A DNA stretch of 64,000 nt from Limanda limanda (Eukaryota; Chordata; Actinopteri; Pleuronectiformes; Pleuronectidae): NCBI RefSeq assembly GCF_963576545.1, contig NC_083642.1, positions 2,094,005 to 2,158,004 of the forward strand, read 5' to 3'. The translations under genes were made by a program, and so were the position numbers. Numbering within the stretch: the stretch's first letter is position 1; the number at the start of each line of letters is the position of its first letter. Positions 1-30,795 of the stretch are shown one piece after another. The notes under the pieces are model-generated. The model saw nothing but the letters and a program-made list of their open reading frames with translations, made no database searches and was not told the DNA's origin.

Positions 1-63
1 TCTCTAAAAAAAGCTATATTTAGTTTTCTGTGTAACTTGACGAGTGTTGTTTTTCCCCTGCAG

Positions 64-17346
<17,283 letters not shown>

Positions 17347-17616
17347 GGAGAAACAGCGATTTCTGACTCGGACATTCAGGCTTTTACGTTCATATTCACA
17401 CGTAACGTAATCCCCGCCCCCCTGTATTTACCATGAAGTATTGATACCGTGTGTGTACATTTAGTATGTACACACACACGCACACACACACACACACACA
17501 CACACTCATACAGACACTCACACACTCGCCGATGCATCTAAAAGCTCGTACAAGTACTGAGCACGGAAGCTTTAACTCTGAATTAAGAATCGTGATGCTG
17601 CGCTTTTAAAAGTTTT

Positions 17617-17622
17617 ATTAAA
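17617..17622 (+). terminator. Candidate poly(A) signal of the SOWAH gene
   Basis: ATTAAA lies about 270 nt after the stop codon, past a (CA)n tract at 17466-17505. It is a common variant of the poly(A) hexamer. No other strong hexamer was noticed nearer the stop. Confidence 0.4.
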
Positions 17623-17766
17623 GCCTTTAAACTTTACTTGATGTTTCTAAATGTTACTTATCAGGCTGCAGTGATTCTTTAAACTTTCTTCAAGCTTGTT
17701 TAATTCTATATAATGATAATGTGTCTGTAAAGGTGTCCAGATCTTCTTCAGATTCACGTATTTCGC

Positions 17767-18178
17767 TCAGTGAGGAGTTACAGGATGAAGCTTGTTTCAT
17801 TCTCCATTTTAAAACAAGTAATTTCAATCACCACAGATTTGATGTTGTTGTTATTTACAGCAGCAGGTGAGAGAATGAGGGACAAAACCAAACCAAAGTT
17901 CGAAGCTTCAGCTTAAATATTTTAACCCTCGCATTCGACATTGGAGCCGTTACATTGTGAATCTGAATCACAGCTCAGGTTCCAGAAGTGAAAATCCCAA
18001 TTTATTTTCTGAATATAGATTCTGTTTATCAGCCACAATATTATAACCATCAAACGTCAACTCACCACAAACTACGAGATGGTGAAACGATGTGTAAAGC
18101 TCCTGGAAAACACCACAAGACACCGTCATGGAGAAGTACTACATTACCCACAATCCTCAGGTGTATGAGCAATGTCTC
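17767..18178 (+). repeat. Dispersed duplication, copy 2
   Basis: Partner of 15111-15527. It lies in the 3' flank of the SOWAH gene and keeps TACATTACCCACAATCCTCAG near its end. No coding content is seen. Confidence 0.85.
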
Positions 18179-21100
18179 TGATTGGTGAATTTGGCTGTTA
18201 ACACGGAAATCTTTCACCACAACCACGAGAATCCTGTCTGCTAGGATCAGGTGGTTCGGCTCCACATCCCAGATCCACCAGGACTTCTCTGAGGCAGGGA
18301 TCCGTCGCAATGCTTCATGGGATATGTAGTTCCTTACAAATAATTATGTTCACAGTAGTTGCCTTTTAGTTTTCTGCATTTTTCCAATATTATTTTTGCT
18401 TCAAACGCTTTTAATGAGGATTTTCTTAAATGTTTTTGGAGAAAATTAAGAGAAATTACCTTTGTTTGAAGGGCTTTTGTACTGTTCATCATTTCCCATT
18501 TGTTGTGATAATTGTGTAATCTAATTCCAAAATGACCATTATTTGCACAATATTTATACTATGAAGATATTTTGGTATAAAACTGTATTTTATATCAAAC
18601 TGTTCACTGTTTTTTTAAACCAATACTTGTTGTTGTGAGGCTGCTTCACTGTTGCTCTGGAATTATCTGCTCGTCCTCTTGAAACCCAGCAGAGCAACAA
18701 CTTGTGATAAAGCTTCTTTCTCTCTTTTCCTCTCTTTCCGTGGGATGAGCAGAGAAATTCTTTTAAAGCTGCTTTTGATCTTTCTTCAACCACCTGACTC
18801 GGCGGGCTGCAGATGGAGTAAATATGGGCCCCGGCTAACTCTCCATACGGCTTTAAACCTTAATTCCTGATTAGCTGAAAAGGGCAGCACTTGCTTTGGG
18901 CTCCTGGATATCACACAACACAGAGGGGAACAGGGGCAAGTGGTTTTGTGCTTCATTTTTGAAGCGGGGATGTTTTGAGGGGGGGGGGGGGGATAAGAGG
19001 GAGTTTCTGTAATAGATACTTATCTTACTGCCCTCAAGCCCCTCAAACAAAGTCCCCCTCTGAAGAGATTATAACCCAGGGAGGGCACATTAGCTCTAAT
19101 CCCATGCTTTGAGGCCTCGCACCCCCCATTCCTCCCTCTGCCCCACTTATTTCAACCCTTCTGTTGCTGGGGGGGGGGGGGTGCACCTTGTATCTAGTGC
19201 ATGTATGAGCAAGGCCTGTGGCTACACACGAGGGTTGTGTGTGTGTGTGCACTCATGTTTGTGTGTGAGTCATAGGGGGTGGAGCGACTGTTTCAATAGC
19301 ACGCTGACTCTAATGAAAAGCATTGAGGGGTGCATACTGCTGTGTAACTGATTCCTCTCTCTGAAGAGATTAGGAGCTACATTGTTGGTTCGGTTGCTCA
19401 TTTCCATGAGAGCACAGCCTCCCACCAGCGGCTGCTCGGCTTTGTTATTTTGAGTTGGAAAACACAGAGCCCAATGTCCCGGGCTTCCTTGTAACCATTG
19501 TTTCACAAATAGGCCAAAATGTAGATGTCACGTCACAGATGCCCAATAACCTCATTAGCTGCTCTCTGTGAGGCTGTGGGGAGAAAACGGTTCCACGGGC
19601 GAACTTCACTTCGTCCACTTTCTGCATCGTAAAACAATAATAAACATCGAGTTCAACTCCACGTAATTAACACTCACGAGCGGGAGAAAGTATTTTAATA
19701 AATGCTCAAAGACAATGTCATGTACCTGTAAGCAGAAGAATGTGTTCATTGATATATCTGTCACCTAATTTAACAAAACAGAGAAACTCACAGTTTTTGT
19801 AAAGCCAATTGGGTTTCCATAGGAGAAGATATCGTCCTGATTGTATATCAAACATGAAGAACCACCTCAAATATCCTTATTGCTGCATAAAAATACACAA
19901 TCGTTGGTTATAAATCGTTACAGCCAGAGGTTGGTCGATAATATCACAGACACGATGTAATCGGTTGAAGTTCTCGGTATAAGCTGATATAAAAACTTCA
20001 ATTTAACACAATGCAGAAATAAAAATGTGTATTATTTCTTAATTCAGCTTATATATTAATTAATTGCTAATAAAATCAATTGTTAAACGGGAGAAAATCC
20101 TGAAAAAAAACATTATTTCCTTAATTTGACACCAAGTCTTGATAACAAACTTCTTAGAAATCATAACCGTCTTTAAAAAATACATAAAAGTGGATACATA
20201 TTGGTATCATCCTCCAAAAATCCACATCGGCCTAGTTCTAAAACATGCATGAAAAATATTATTGTTTCTTATTAAATCTGTGGCCATCATTATATGAAAA
20301 ATCCAAATGGAAACTTCCTGTGAAAAGCTGACGTCCCTGAAACTTGATGGAGAAAGAGTTCAGTGACTTTAAGTGAAACAGTAGAAGAGTTAAAAACAAA
20401 CGTTTATTAAGAAGAGGATATGTAGTGATTTTTTATTTCAATTGATTTGTTCTTTAAGTTGAAAATCCCTCTTTGCTTCCTGGACACAAAAAATCTGACC
20501 GAGGCGGAAAAACCGGGTCCAGCAGGAAAATCAACAAATGAACAGAGTCCAAAGACACCCTGAGTTTTTGTCTACGATGTTCATATGACATCCCATAATC
20601 ATTTCTCTTGACAAGCAACATTAGAACCCGCCCCTCAATTTAAAAAAAAAAATCATTAAACAAGGAACCAAACAGAGGAAGAGGAACAGAGGAGGATCCC
20701 TCGACCTCAACAGATGAACAAGTCACATGCACAGAACAACTCTGACGAAGCATTCAAAATAACACAATTCTCATTTTTGCAAGAGAATTATTTATTAAAT
20801 TTATTCTAAACTTTGCAATAACAACTTTAATCGATAATCCAGATTGCAGCGTCCTGAGTTGACTGGCTCTGCTCTGCTCGTGTTGAGGAGGAACCTGCAG
20901 CTGAGGAGCAGAACCTAACAAGCTCCTCTGCAGCATGGAGCCCGACAGCGCCCGGCCCCTGGCTGAGGGGTCCCGGGGTCCCGGCACCCCCCCACCGGGA
21001 CCCGACACAGGGAGACACCAGCAGCTGTCACACGGGCCCATCACGGCCTCAGCAACGCCGCCTGTCACTCACCCTGTGGAGGGCTGTCAATCAGCCTGCA

Positions 21101-22309
21101 CCCAGGAGGGAGCCGGGAGGCGGGACCCTGCCCGGCCCTAAACAAAGACATACTTTCATTTGCAAGCGGTTCCAGTGCCACTACTATTTTGAAAGAATGA
21201 TAGAGTGGTGCTGATAAGAGTAATGACAAAGCACAAAGAGTGGAAGGGGGTCTGGGAAGGGGGGGGGTCTGATAGTAAAGAGGTGGGAGCGCTTGATAAC
21301 ATTCACACTTTGCTTACATCTCCCCATTTGTGTCGGGGCCCCAGGAAAATCCCATTAGAGGAGAATCACAGATCTGCACGGAGACCATCACATCCCTGAG
21401 GGGGTTTGGATGAATTTCAACTTTTTATCATGTTTATTTTCCCCATTTAAACACGATAAATAAAACAAGAGTAAATAAGTTGCTGTATAGCCTTTAAACT
21501 AACTTGCTCCTGAGTCTCTGGCAGCTTCCTCCTCCTCCTTCTCCCCGAGTGCTTCAATAAAATAAACTAACAAGCAAAAGGTGTTGAGGGTTTTGTGGAT
21601 TCTCCTCAGGCTTTTGTCGTCTTCTTCACACCTATCTATGAACTATTCTAATTGCATGTTAAGTCCCTTTGTCAGCTCGCAGGTAGAGGGGACGGCCTGC
21701 AACCGCGGTCACACCTAAACCCATTGTCCCGACCCGTCCACTGTCCTCGTCTAATGTCTCGTTTCACATCCAAAACCAGCTTCATTTAACAGTCTGCTCG
21801 GGATATTCAGGGGATTTAAAAGAAAAGATATAAAGTGCAGCTGATCTTTCCCCGACAGAGGAATGTCTCAGGTGTTTCCAGAGACAAAGATAATTTCATC
21901 CTCCTTTGCTATCTCGTGTCGTTATCTCCTCGGGCGCCGAGGACAATCGTCTTCCATTTGGTCACTTGTCTCTTCTCCTGTAAACGAGTGACATCCTCAC
22001 AGCAAACAGCCCGAACTCGACCTGTCGGAGCAGGACCAACACCTGCATTGTGACCGAGCTGCCGAAAGAGGAAGGGAATGAAAAGGAGTCTACAAGATGG
22101 ACAAAAGCTGCCGCCCAGAGCTGTTTGTGTTGTGAGATGTAGACCAGTGATGCCATAAGCCTCCTTCTCTTTGCACTCTGCTCGGCCCCATTGTTGCTCT
22201 TGTACAAATTTGCTTTAGGCTCTGTGGACCCCACCCAAATGAATTCCTCCCTTCCCTCCACCTTGGCCAGTTTTTATCTGGGGCTGGTATCTCTCTCTCT
22301 CCCTCTCTT

Positions 22310-22356
<47 letters not shown>

Positions 22357-23474
22357 TTGATTTTACACCATCTGCAACACAATATTTAAAAAGTAATCCT
22401 ATCAGGCTTAAGTAAGAGGAACAAATCAGGTTAAACTATTAATCCGAAGGTTTAATTGTATAAAAATTCCAATCACAGCTTCTCACAGCCCGAAGTCCAA
22501 TCTCCACGTTTTGATTTGACCAAAAGTAGAAGAAACAAAATCTCAGCAATTCAATTTTTTGAGGTGGGAACCTTAGAATCAGAAGAATTATTTTAATTAT
22601 TTCCCTTTTAAAAATGACTGAAACAATCATTCGAATATCAAGATATTGCAGATTATTTTCTGTCATTGGCATAATGGACAAATCATTTAATCTGTGGTTT
22701 CCCACGGCGGAAAAACTAACAACTCTGACGCTGCATTAAAAATACACACAATTCACACCAAAAAACAAACACTGTGACTGACTGATAATATTTCAAAATA
22801 TAAATGAAAAGAGACAAACTTCAATGTAATTAAGAAGATCAGTTCTCAATATCTATTATATCTTTTTGGTTTATTTTGACGATGAGAAGCTTTTTTTATG
22901 TCGACTTTTCATCAGCACTCACTTCAGAAGTATTTAGATCATTTACTTGAGTAAAATAATTTTCACCACGTGGTGAAAATGCTCCATCACAAGTTAAATT
23001 CACACACCAGGTTAATACACCAACAGCTAATTTTGATTTAAACAGTCTTACATAACTAATCACAGAATTATTATAACTTATTTATCACGTATAAATTTGT
23101 ATGCTGACGTTTTGTATTCTATACAGTAATAACAGGTTAAATTGAAAATAAAACTATAGCTGTTAAATGAATGTAGTGAAGTAAAATTAACATAATTTCT
23201 ATTTAAATGGAGTGAAGTTTTCCTGTAGTAAAAGAGTAGAAAATGCAGTTTTCTAAATTCCCACATTCATTATTTTTTTCAAAGTAAATAATGAACTCAT
23301 GTTTCATTGTAGAAATTGTTGTCTGCACAACTCGTTCATTTATTTATCAAGAGAGATTCAAATCATTAATATCAAATCATTACTTTGAGATATTGGAGAT
23401 TCCAATTTCAATCTATCTTTTATGTCTCTGTGTCTACAGCTCACACACTGATGCATTAAAGTACATGAATGCAA

Positions 23475-23539
<65 letters not shown>

Positions 23540-24330
23540 TCAAAATGAGCATGAAGTTGATTAAATTGTATCTTTAACACTAAATAGAATCGAGGTGAAG
23601 TCTGCATCAACTTCAGCTTAACCTACGAAACTGGCAGTTTGGATTTCTCAACATGTGCATCAACACAACTGCAGGCTCAATACTTCTGTTTCCAAAAAAG
23701 TGTGAAAATGTGTAATTTCTTACAAAACAGATGTATTGAAGCTGAGTGAAAGTAAATAAAAAGAGTTACTATGAGTATATTATATTACTAGGCTATTATA
23801 TCATTATATTTAATTCTATATCAATAATTATCACAATAAACCTCATGTTCTTTAATTGATAAACAGTTTACAAATCAGAGTTGGATCAATCCTGGACTTT
23901 TGTTAAACTTCTATTGATGCAATTTAAATTGCTAACATAATGACTTCACATTTATTGGTGGGGTGGGGGGGGGGGGGGGGTTGCATAAAAAACAACAAAC
24001 AACAGAAGAACAAAAAAACCAACTCAAAGTGTAAATGTTGTGTTTCTGTGTTGACACTCATCATTAATGCCTTCCCCACTATTACCTGTGAAAAGCCGCG
24101 GCTATCAGCTGCGTCACCGAGGGCTCGTCCCGCTGTGATTATAATAATAATTATAATAATGATCAGAATGATGAGAGATTACAGAGGTGAGCTCCTTTGA
24201 ACCCGGACCCTGGAACACTGAGCTCCACCGGGGAGCTCCTGGAGGACATGAAGGTGGAGGAGGAGGAGGAGGGGGGTGTAGTGGAATAAGAAGTGTAATC
24301 TGCTCCTCTTATCTCTAACAACCCCCCCAT

Positions 24331-24361
<31 letters not shown>

Positions 24362-25200
24362 TTAGCATCTGTTATCTCACAATTATCATATACATTAGTC
24401 AACACCTGTTTCACTTAACCTCGTTTAATTAGGGCCATTGAAACGCTCCAAACAAAACCTTCCGACATGTAAAAGCACAGTTTGTTGTGCTTCGCTCGAT
24501 GAATTAGCAAATAAAATTTAATAAAAAACTGCAGCTCTGAGGCTCATGAAGCTGAATGAAAAACCGTATTCCTTTTTTTATTAAATATTAAATACGCAGA
24601 GAGAGAAACAAGTGGGAGGTTGGAACCAAAATCTGCGCTCGGTGACTTTTACGCGTGCGTAAAAAAATAAAACCAAAACGCGTGTGCTTTGTTTATTAGA
24701 TTTAATGTTATTCAAATTGTTAATTCAATTCTCCCCCAGTGCAGATGTGAAGGTGGTGACGGAGCAGCAGCGACTGGCAGGACGTCGTTACCTGAATTAT
24801 TCTAATCTCTGCGCTTAATTAGCGCCAGACATGAGATGTTGTTGGATCTCACACCAGCTCTGGTTTCATCCTCCGAAGTGAAACCAGAGCCTAGGGAAAA
24901 CCATCAGGAAACCAAACCTGCAGCTGATATTATAACCATTTCTTTAAAGTTTCAGACTTGATTCGCTTCCCAGTGGAAACAACAAGTCGCATTAGAATTG
25001 AATCTCTGCAGAAATCAGTGAGTTGGGATAAGCAGCGAATATTCAGCCTCTCCTCGAAAACGCAAAAAGGAACAGCGGAGGGCGTCTTTGATGGGATTTG
25101 TTGCCAGTGAAAGCTGCGGGTCTTTTGAACGGAGCTGTCAGTCAATACCAGTGGGACCACCCCCCCACCCCCCTGTCTCTCAGCCCTTCTCCTCCCCCTG

Positions 25201-25231
<31 letters not shown>

Positions 25232-25242
25232 AGCTGGGTGTG
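18179..25242. other. Intergenic region between SOWAH gene and irx7
   Basis: No convincing exon. Contents noted: G-runs at 18979-18991, 19170-19180 and 23967-23980; (CT)n at 22290-22353; (GT)n at 23479-23537; (CA)n at 24337-24360; and AT-rich stretches. Blocks at about 18780-19620 and 20930-22260 are unusually free of simple repeats and could be conserved regulatory DNA, which are common around Iroquois genes. That cannot be tested here. Confidence 0.5.
23479..23537 (+). repeat. (GT)n microsatellite
   Basis: About 59 bp of GT repeats in intergenic DNA upstream of irx7. Confidence 0.95.
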
Positions 25243-25249
25243 TATATAA
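25243..25249 (+). promoter_or_regulatory. irx7: TATA box of irx7
   Basis: TATATAA lies 64 nt before the first coding ATG, after a (CA)n tract at 25201-25225. Its spacing predicts a start site near 25275 and a short 5' leader of about 40 nt. Confidence 0.6.
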
Positions 25250-25312
25250 GTGGATCCAGGCGCTTGTGCTGCCACTCACTCAAACCTCCGAATAGCTGTG
25301 GACGCAGGAAAG

Positions 25313-26582
25313 ATGCCCGCTTCTCAAACTGGATTTGGAAACTTCTTCCTGGAGCGGAACATCAGCATGCCGACCGGATACCAGATCCCGATGCTGGGCA
25401 GCGTGCACCAGCAGCAGGCCCAGCATCTGGCCGCCATGGCAGCTGGGATTCCTTTAGGATACTCGGGACTACAGGGATACAACTTCATCCCGTACCCGCA
25501 CCACAGGCACATCGCGCACATGGTGAGTTTGGTAAAATCACAGAAGTGTTTAAAAAATTCCTGATTTGAGGATCTCAAGGTCAGAATGTTTGTAGACTTT
25601 AAATCTCCAGTGGCTGAACAAGGAGAGGAGGCAACAAGCTCTTCTGCAGGATTGTGTAGAAATGTCTGCAAACAACTTTTGTCAGCACTAATAGGAATTT
25701 ATTAGATTATCTTTCCGTTGTGTTTTGGTCAATAGTTAATTCCCTAAATTCGCCAACTCCGTGCGTAATTGCGCACAAGCACAGATTCCCTGGCTCGCTT
25801 CTTACGCGTCTTCCCTTTATTTTTTCCAGACAAACGGTTTCGACTTGAAGGCATCTCCCTATCATCACGCTCTCCTGGCCCGCGGGGGGCCCTTCTACCC
25901 CCCCTACCGGGGTCCCGGTGCCGCCGAGGACCCCGGCCGGGTCCCCAAGGTGGCCACCCGGGAGAGCACCGGGGCGCTGAAGGCCTGGCTGAACGAGCAC
26001 CTGAAGAACCCGTACCCAACCAAGGGCGAGAAGATCATGCTGGCCATCATCACCAAGATGAGCCTCACGCAGGTCTCCACCTGGTTCGCCAACGCCAGGC
26101 GGAGGCTGAAGAAGGAGAACCGGGTCAGCTGGGCGTGCAAGGGCAAGTCCGACGAGGAGGATGAGGAGCAGGAGGAGGGAGAGAGCGACGAGGAGGACGG
26201 GCCCCTGGAGAAATGTCCCCTGGAGACGTGTCCCCTGGAGACGTGTCCCCTGGACGAGCGGGATGAGGAGGAGACCCAAAGCGAGCGCGCAGACACCGAG
26301 GAGCGCCTGGAGGTCCCGAGCCTTCAGGAGGACAGAGAACATGAACTTGTGAAGAAAGTTGAACAGAGAGACTCTGACCTCACGCCGTCCGGCCTGGAGA
26401 GCAAAGGAAACGTCTCCAGTCAAAAACCCAAAATCTGGTCTTTGGCGGAGACGGCGACTTCAGAGACTGTGAAGAAACCAGTGGAGCTTCTTCACCTCCC
26501 AGCAGGGAAGCTGTGGGCAGACTGGGCCTCACGAACCGGGATGCTCGTCCCCCAGGGTTTCTCCACTCGGGAGCTTATCTGA
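25313..26582 (+). CDS. irx7: Iroquois-class homeodomain protein Irx7
   Basis: Two exons, 25313-25522 and 25830-26582 (phase 0, donor GTGAGT, acceptor TTTTTCCAG), give 320 residues. Exon 1 encodes the N-terminal region from [16 protein letters not shown]. Exon 2 holds a TALE homeodomain at about residues 109-171: [18 protein letters not shown], the PYP three-residue extension, then recognition-helix motif [13 protein letters not shown]. An acidic stretch rich in Asp and Glu follows, with a CPLET repeat, and then the Iroquois motif [12 protein letters not shown] at residues 269-280. Iroquois proteins are nuclear transcription factors; in fish, irx7 acts in hindbrain and retina patterning. The short two-exon form and divergent N-terminus point to irx7 rather than irx1-6. 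The TATA box and the ATG at the start of the longest frame support the chosen start. Confidence 0.9.
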
Positions 26583-26725
26583 GCCTCAGCAGCTCGAACC
26601 TCCTCCACTGATCTTTTGCACTTTACTCTCTCAGACCTCAGGGGAATTCCTGACGTTTGGACATGAAATGAAATTCTGTATTTTTTTTGTGAAACCAAAG
26701 ACTTTGAACACGCTGTGTTACTGTA

Positions 26726-26731
26726 AATAAA
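26726..26731 (+). terminator. irx7: irx7 poly(A) signal, proximal
   Basis: AATAAA 144 nt after the stop codon. A second AATAAA is at 26807-26812, so two alternative 3' ends are possible. Confidence 0.6.
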
Positions 26732-26806
26732 TGTAGATGTATTTTTCCACCGACGACCTGTAAATTATGTTTCCTTTGTCTACACGTGAAGAAATATTTT
26801 TGTTTA

Positions 26807-26812
26807 AATAAA
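26807..26812 (+). terminator. irx7: irx7 poly(A) signal, distal
   Basis: AATAAA 225 nt after the stop codon, followed after about 20 nt by TGTTTCTGTGTTCTC, a GT-rich downstream element. Confidence 0.6.
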
Positions 26813-26829
26813 ATCCAGCTTCTGGTGAT

Positions 26830-28815
26830 AATCGGACATGTTTCTGTGTTCTCCATTAATGGTTTAAAAGCATGGAGACCTAAGCTCAGCTATATCGCAG
26901 CTGCAAATTAAAATAGATTTAAAAAGGCTTAATACATTTGCTTTAGTATAATTCTTAACTAAACTGAGAGGTTTTAACTTATCAAACCCTTTATTTAATC
27001 TTCCAAAAACAAAGAAAGAACAGAACAACTCAAAAACAAAAAAAACAAAAACATCCGTCTAAAGCTTCGTTTTGCAGATTTGGGGACGAGAGGTAAAGAA
27101 AAAGAGCTGAAGATGAAACAAAGCAACGTTCTCACTGAAGGGCTCGAGTTAAACTTCTGTTAATTCTAATGATTATTGGAGGTCAAAGGTTAAATCCTGG
27201 TGTGAGTTTAAGGTTCCAGATGCAAACTAACATCTGCAAAACCGACACATCCGGGCATTATTCACTAAATTCACCATTAACACCAAATGTAAAAGCATAA
27301 ATCTTAACGTTTATCATGTTTTCAGGGTTTTATATCGACAATATTATGTGGCCGGATTTTCTGTCTTCCTTTTTGACGTTCTGGTTCAGTTTCAGGAACT
27401 GTGGGGGGGGTTTATTTTGAGCCGAGTGATCCTTGACATTAAACTTAGGAAAAAGAAAAGTTTTAAATCCTGTGTGAGTGCAAACTGAAGTGAGGTGTTC
27501 CTCTCCACAGGTACGGATTAGACCTGTCAGGGTGTTAGTGATGTTTAGCGGTAATCAAAGGGATTCCTCTCCATCAATCACCCAGGTTGTTCCCATGTAA
27601 ATTCAAAGGGCCGTACCTCCATTAATCCGGGGATAATGAGGCGGCTCCTGGGGGAACTCGGCCCTGCAGAGCCGTTGTCCTCCGGCCAAACCTTCTCCAT
27701 GCAAATCCCTTCAAACAGAAACAACACACAGAGAAGATTTAGTTTCCTCACAACAAACAGAGGATCAGGCCACAAAAGAACAAAGAGGAGTGAAACTGTA
27801 AAAAATGAGGCCTGATAAATCTCCTCCTGTCTCCAGTGTCAGGGGCCACAGATTAATGCGAGGCTGCAACGACCCCTTTAGGACAACCAGAGTAACTACA
27901 CCACAGTCTATTACACTCATTCTAATTTGATTCCAGCTTTAATTGGAGAGTGAAGAGTAAAAAAAACACATGTGCTCTAAAAACAGCGGGAATAGTGATG
28001 GAGGTTTGGTCCATTAATCAAAACACAGCTAATGAGAGAGGGTTGCACGACTTTTAAACTTTGTCCCCCGTGTTTTAAACACATGCACATACATGATTCA
28101 CACAGTTTTAGATTCAGAGCCACTTACACTTTCACAGGTTCAATGTCCTGCGTGAATAAAAGTCCATAAATCGTCTCAGAACAAAGATGGGAGGAGAAGA
28201 CGCTCCTGCAAATCTGGAACTTGCCCGAGAATTCTCATGTTTTTAAATTGTCTTCGGTATTTTACTATTCCAACGACAATATTATGAGAACATTTATGGG
28301 GGAAATGTAAGAGGAACTGCTTTAGATTAATTCGGCTGACCTTTGGTGCCACTTTTCCACAGTGGATACAAACAAGGGGGAAACTTTAAGGGCAACATTA
28401 CACTTCCTTCTTTCATCCCCCAATGCTTCATGGAAACTGATGGATTGACCAATGGCAGCCAGTGTAAACACTCCCTTTAATAAAATAGTATAGATTTATA
28501 ATACTTTATTGGAATAGATTTGAACGCAGAAGCTTTTAAATCACATGACATCAGTTTTTGCATCATCTCATATCGCAAACACGAGAATTCACCTTTGGTA
28601 AATTGTGTATTTTATCTGTCTAATCACCAAATTAACAGTTGGTCCCTGTTTATAAAAAATCTGATGGAAATAAATTGGGCCAATTTTGGTGCTAATTTCC
28701 CAAAGTTGAAACAAACACAGTTTAAAGTTTGAGACTTTAAAGATATCTCGGATATGGGATCTTTAAATTTTCAGACATAGACAAACATGGCAGATGTTTT
28801 TATGGTACACAAAGC
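26830..28815. other. Intergenic region between convergent irx7 and cd40
   Basis: No gene seen. A low-repeat block at about 27540-27720 contains CCATTAATCCGGGGATAATG, with a TAATCC site typical of Otx/Crx/Pitx homeodomains; it is a candidate enhancer only. Confidence 0.5.
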
Positions 28816-28821
28816 ATTAAC

Positions 28822-28827
28822 TTTATT
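28822..28827 (-). terminator. cd40: Candidate cd40 poly(A) signal
   Basis: AATAAA on the minus strand, about 300 nt after the cd40 stop codon. It marks the likely 3' end facing irx7. Confidence 0.5.
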
Positions 28828-29129
28828 ATTGACACTTTTATACTTGGAAACACATTCTAATACACAAGAGAGAGAGAACACACGTAAAAACTGAAACACA
28901 ATCACATGTAAAACAGCCCATAAATTACAAAACCCACTAAACCAATACATTAAAGTCCCGTAGCATGCAACGCTCTAATATCCTAGACACTACTGCAGCA
29001 GCTTCAATTCTATTACTGACACCAAGTGATACATATATATATATATTTACATAAGGAGAATTAAGTGCAAGTGAAATATGAGTCGTAACGTTTACATTCC
29101 AATCCACATACTGTTCAGAATGAGGATTT

Positions 29130-30755
29130 TCAGTCCATGCTGGTCTGCGCTTGTGTCTCCTGCTGGGGCTGGATGGAGTCTTTGCCTCTCTCCTGTGTCA
29201 CAAACTGTCCGTTCTCACTGAGGACGCCCTCCGACACCAGCTCCTCCCTCTCCCCCTCCAGGTTCTCCTCTGGTATCTTCATGTCTTCGTCCTCCTGGGA
29301 CAGTTGCAGCTCAGGATCGTTCTCAGTCTCGTCGACCTGAGTGAAAAGCAGAGGGCTGGGTTCCCTCGGTAGCTTCTCCCGGTCTCCGCGGCATGATTCC
29401 AGACAGCCCTACCAGAGCAGGAGAGAAATACGTGATGTGAATTGATGCGTTTTCAAGCGTAGACGTAGTAATGTGGACAAAACCTCAGTTAAATGTCATT
29501 TAAAGGAACAGTTTGACATTTATAGAGACATATTTGCTTTTTTTTTTACCAGAGTGGTGTTAAGTTAATGTCCATATGTCTAAATATGAATGAAATATAA
29601 AGCCAGGTTTTGATTTTCATAGCTTAACAGACTGGAAAGAAGTGGAAACAGCTACTTTGGCTTTGTCAAATTAAAAAAGGGGTTAATAAATAGGTGATAA
29701 AACGTGTGTATATAGTTTGTGGTCTTTAGAGGATGTAGTAAGTTTAGCTGCATGTGACTGTGTCCACCCACAGGCCCTGGCTTCTTCAAAAAGCATAGAG
29801 CTATAAAAGTGGCATCAAATGTCTCATCTAAGTCTTTGCAAGAAGATGAATAACGTGGGAAAGTAACAATACAATATGCAGCATATATCCCTCTCAGTAA
29901 ACTGTTGTTGTGTTTGTTAATAGCTGCACTACTCTGTTATATATTATACAGGAGCCAACAAATGAAGACAGAGAATCATATTTACCTTTGCCCTTTGTCT
30001 CGTGTCTCCTGCTTTAACCGACACGAAAGAAAAGAGAGAGAACATGAGAACATGAGGTGAGTTACAGACAACGTGACTTCATTAGAGATGATATAAGAGT
30101 TCCAGCTCAGCGTACCTCTGCATAGACAACACACGAGTACAATGATAATCAATACACTGCCAAACACAGCAGCAGCTGCAATCAGACCCCCTTGGTTTCG
30201 CGGAGTTTCCACTGCAAGGACAGAGACAGTGAGAAATTAATTAATTAATACAAATACAATACAAAACCTTAAAATACTGTAAAAACAAAACCACGACATA
30301 ACCATGTTCAGTGCAGCGAAGGAATACTTCAGGAAAATATATATAACTCTTTATAAATGTTTGAATGTGCCACTGGACAGTTTTTGGGTTTCAAGGTTAC
30401 AAATACAGTTATAAAATGAATTAAGGCAGTTTGAGAAAGTTATTTATCAAATGAGATTTATTTAAACACATCATCCTCGACGCAAAACTACAAATTACAA
30501 CTAAATTGAAAAAAAACCCTTTTGTTTAAATACTCTTTTAGAAACTTTATTTGTCGTTATCATTGGTCGTTGGAGGATTTTCAGTCTCTAATTCTTAAAA
30601 AAACACAGATCCAGTGTAAATTGTGTGCAGGTGTTAAACCCACAGTTAGAAAACCACAAACCAGCTCAGATGTAAGAGCTGCACCGTCTCCAGGTTTCGT
30701 TCTGAGTCAGACGAACAAACCTCTAACCACGCGGCTGCAGGCGCCGTGAGAGACA

Positions 30756-30795
<40 letters not shown>

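Noticed and set aside
20754..21141. GC-rich frames on both strands upstream of irx7
   Set aside because: No domain, no splice partner; composition effect.
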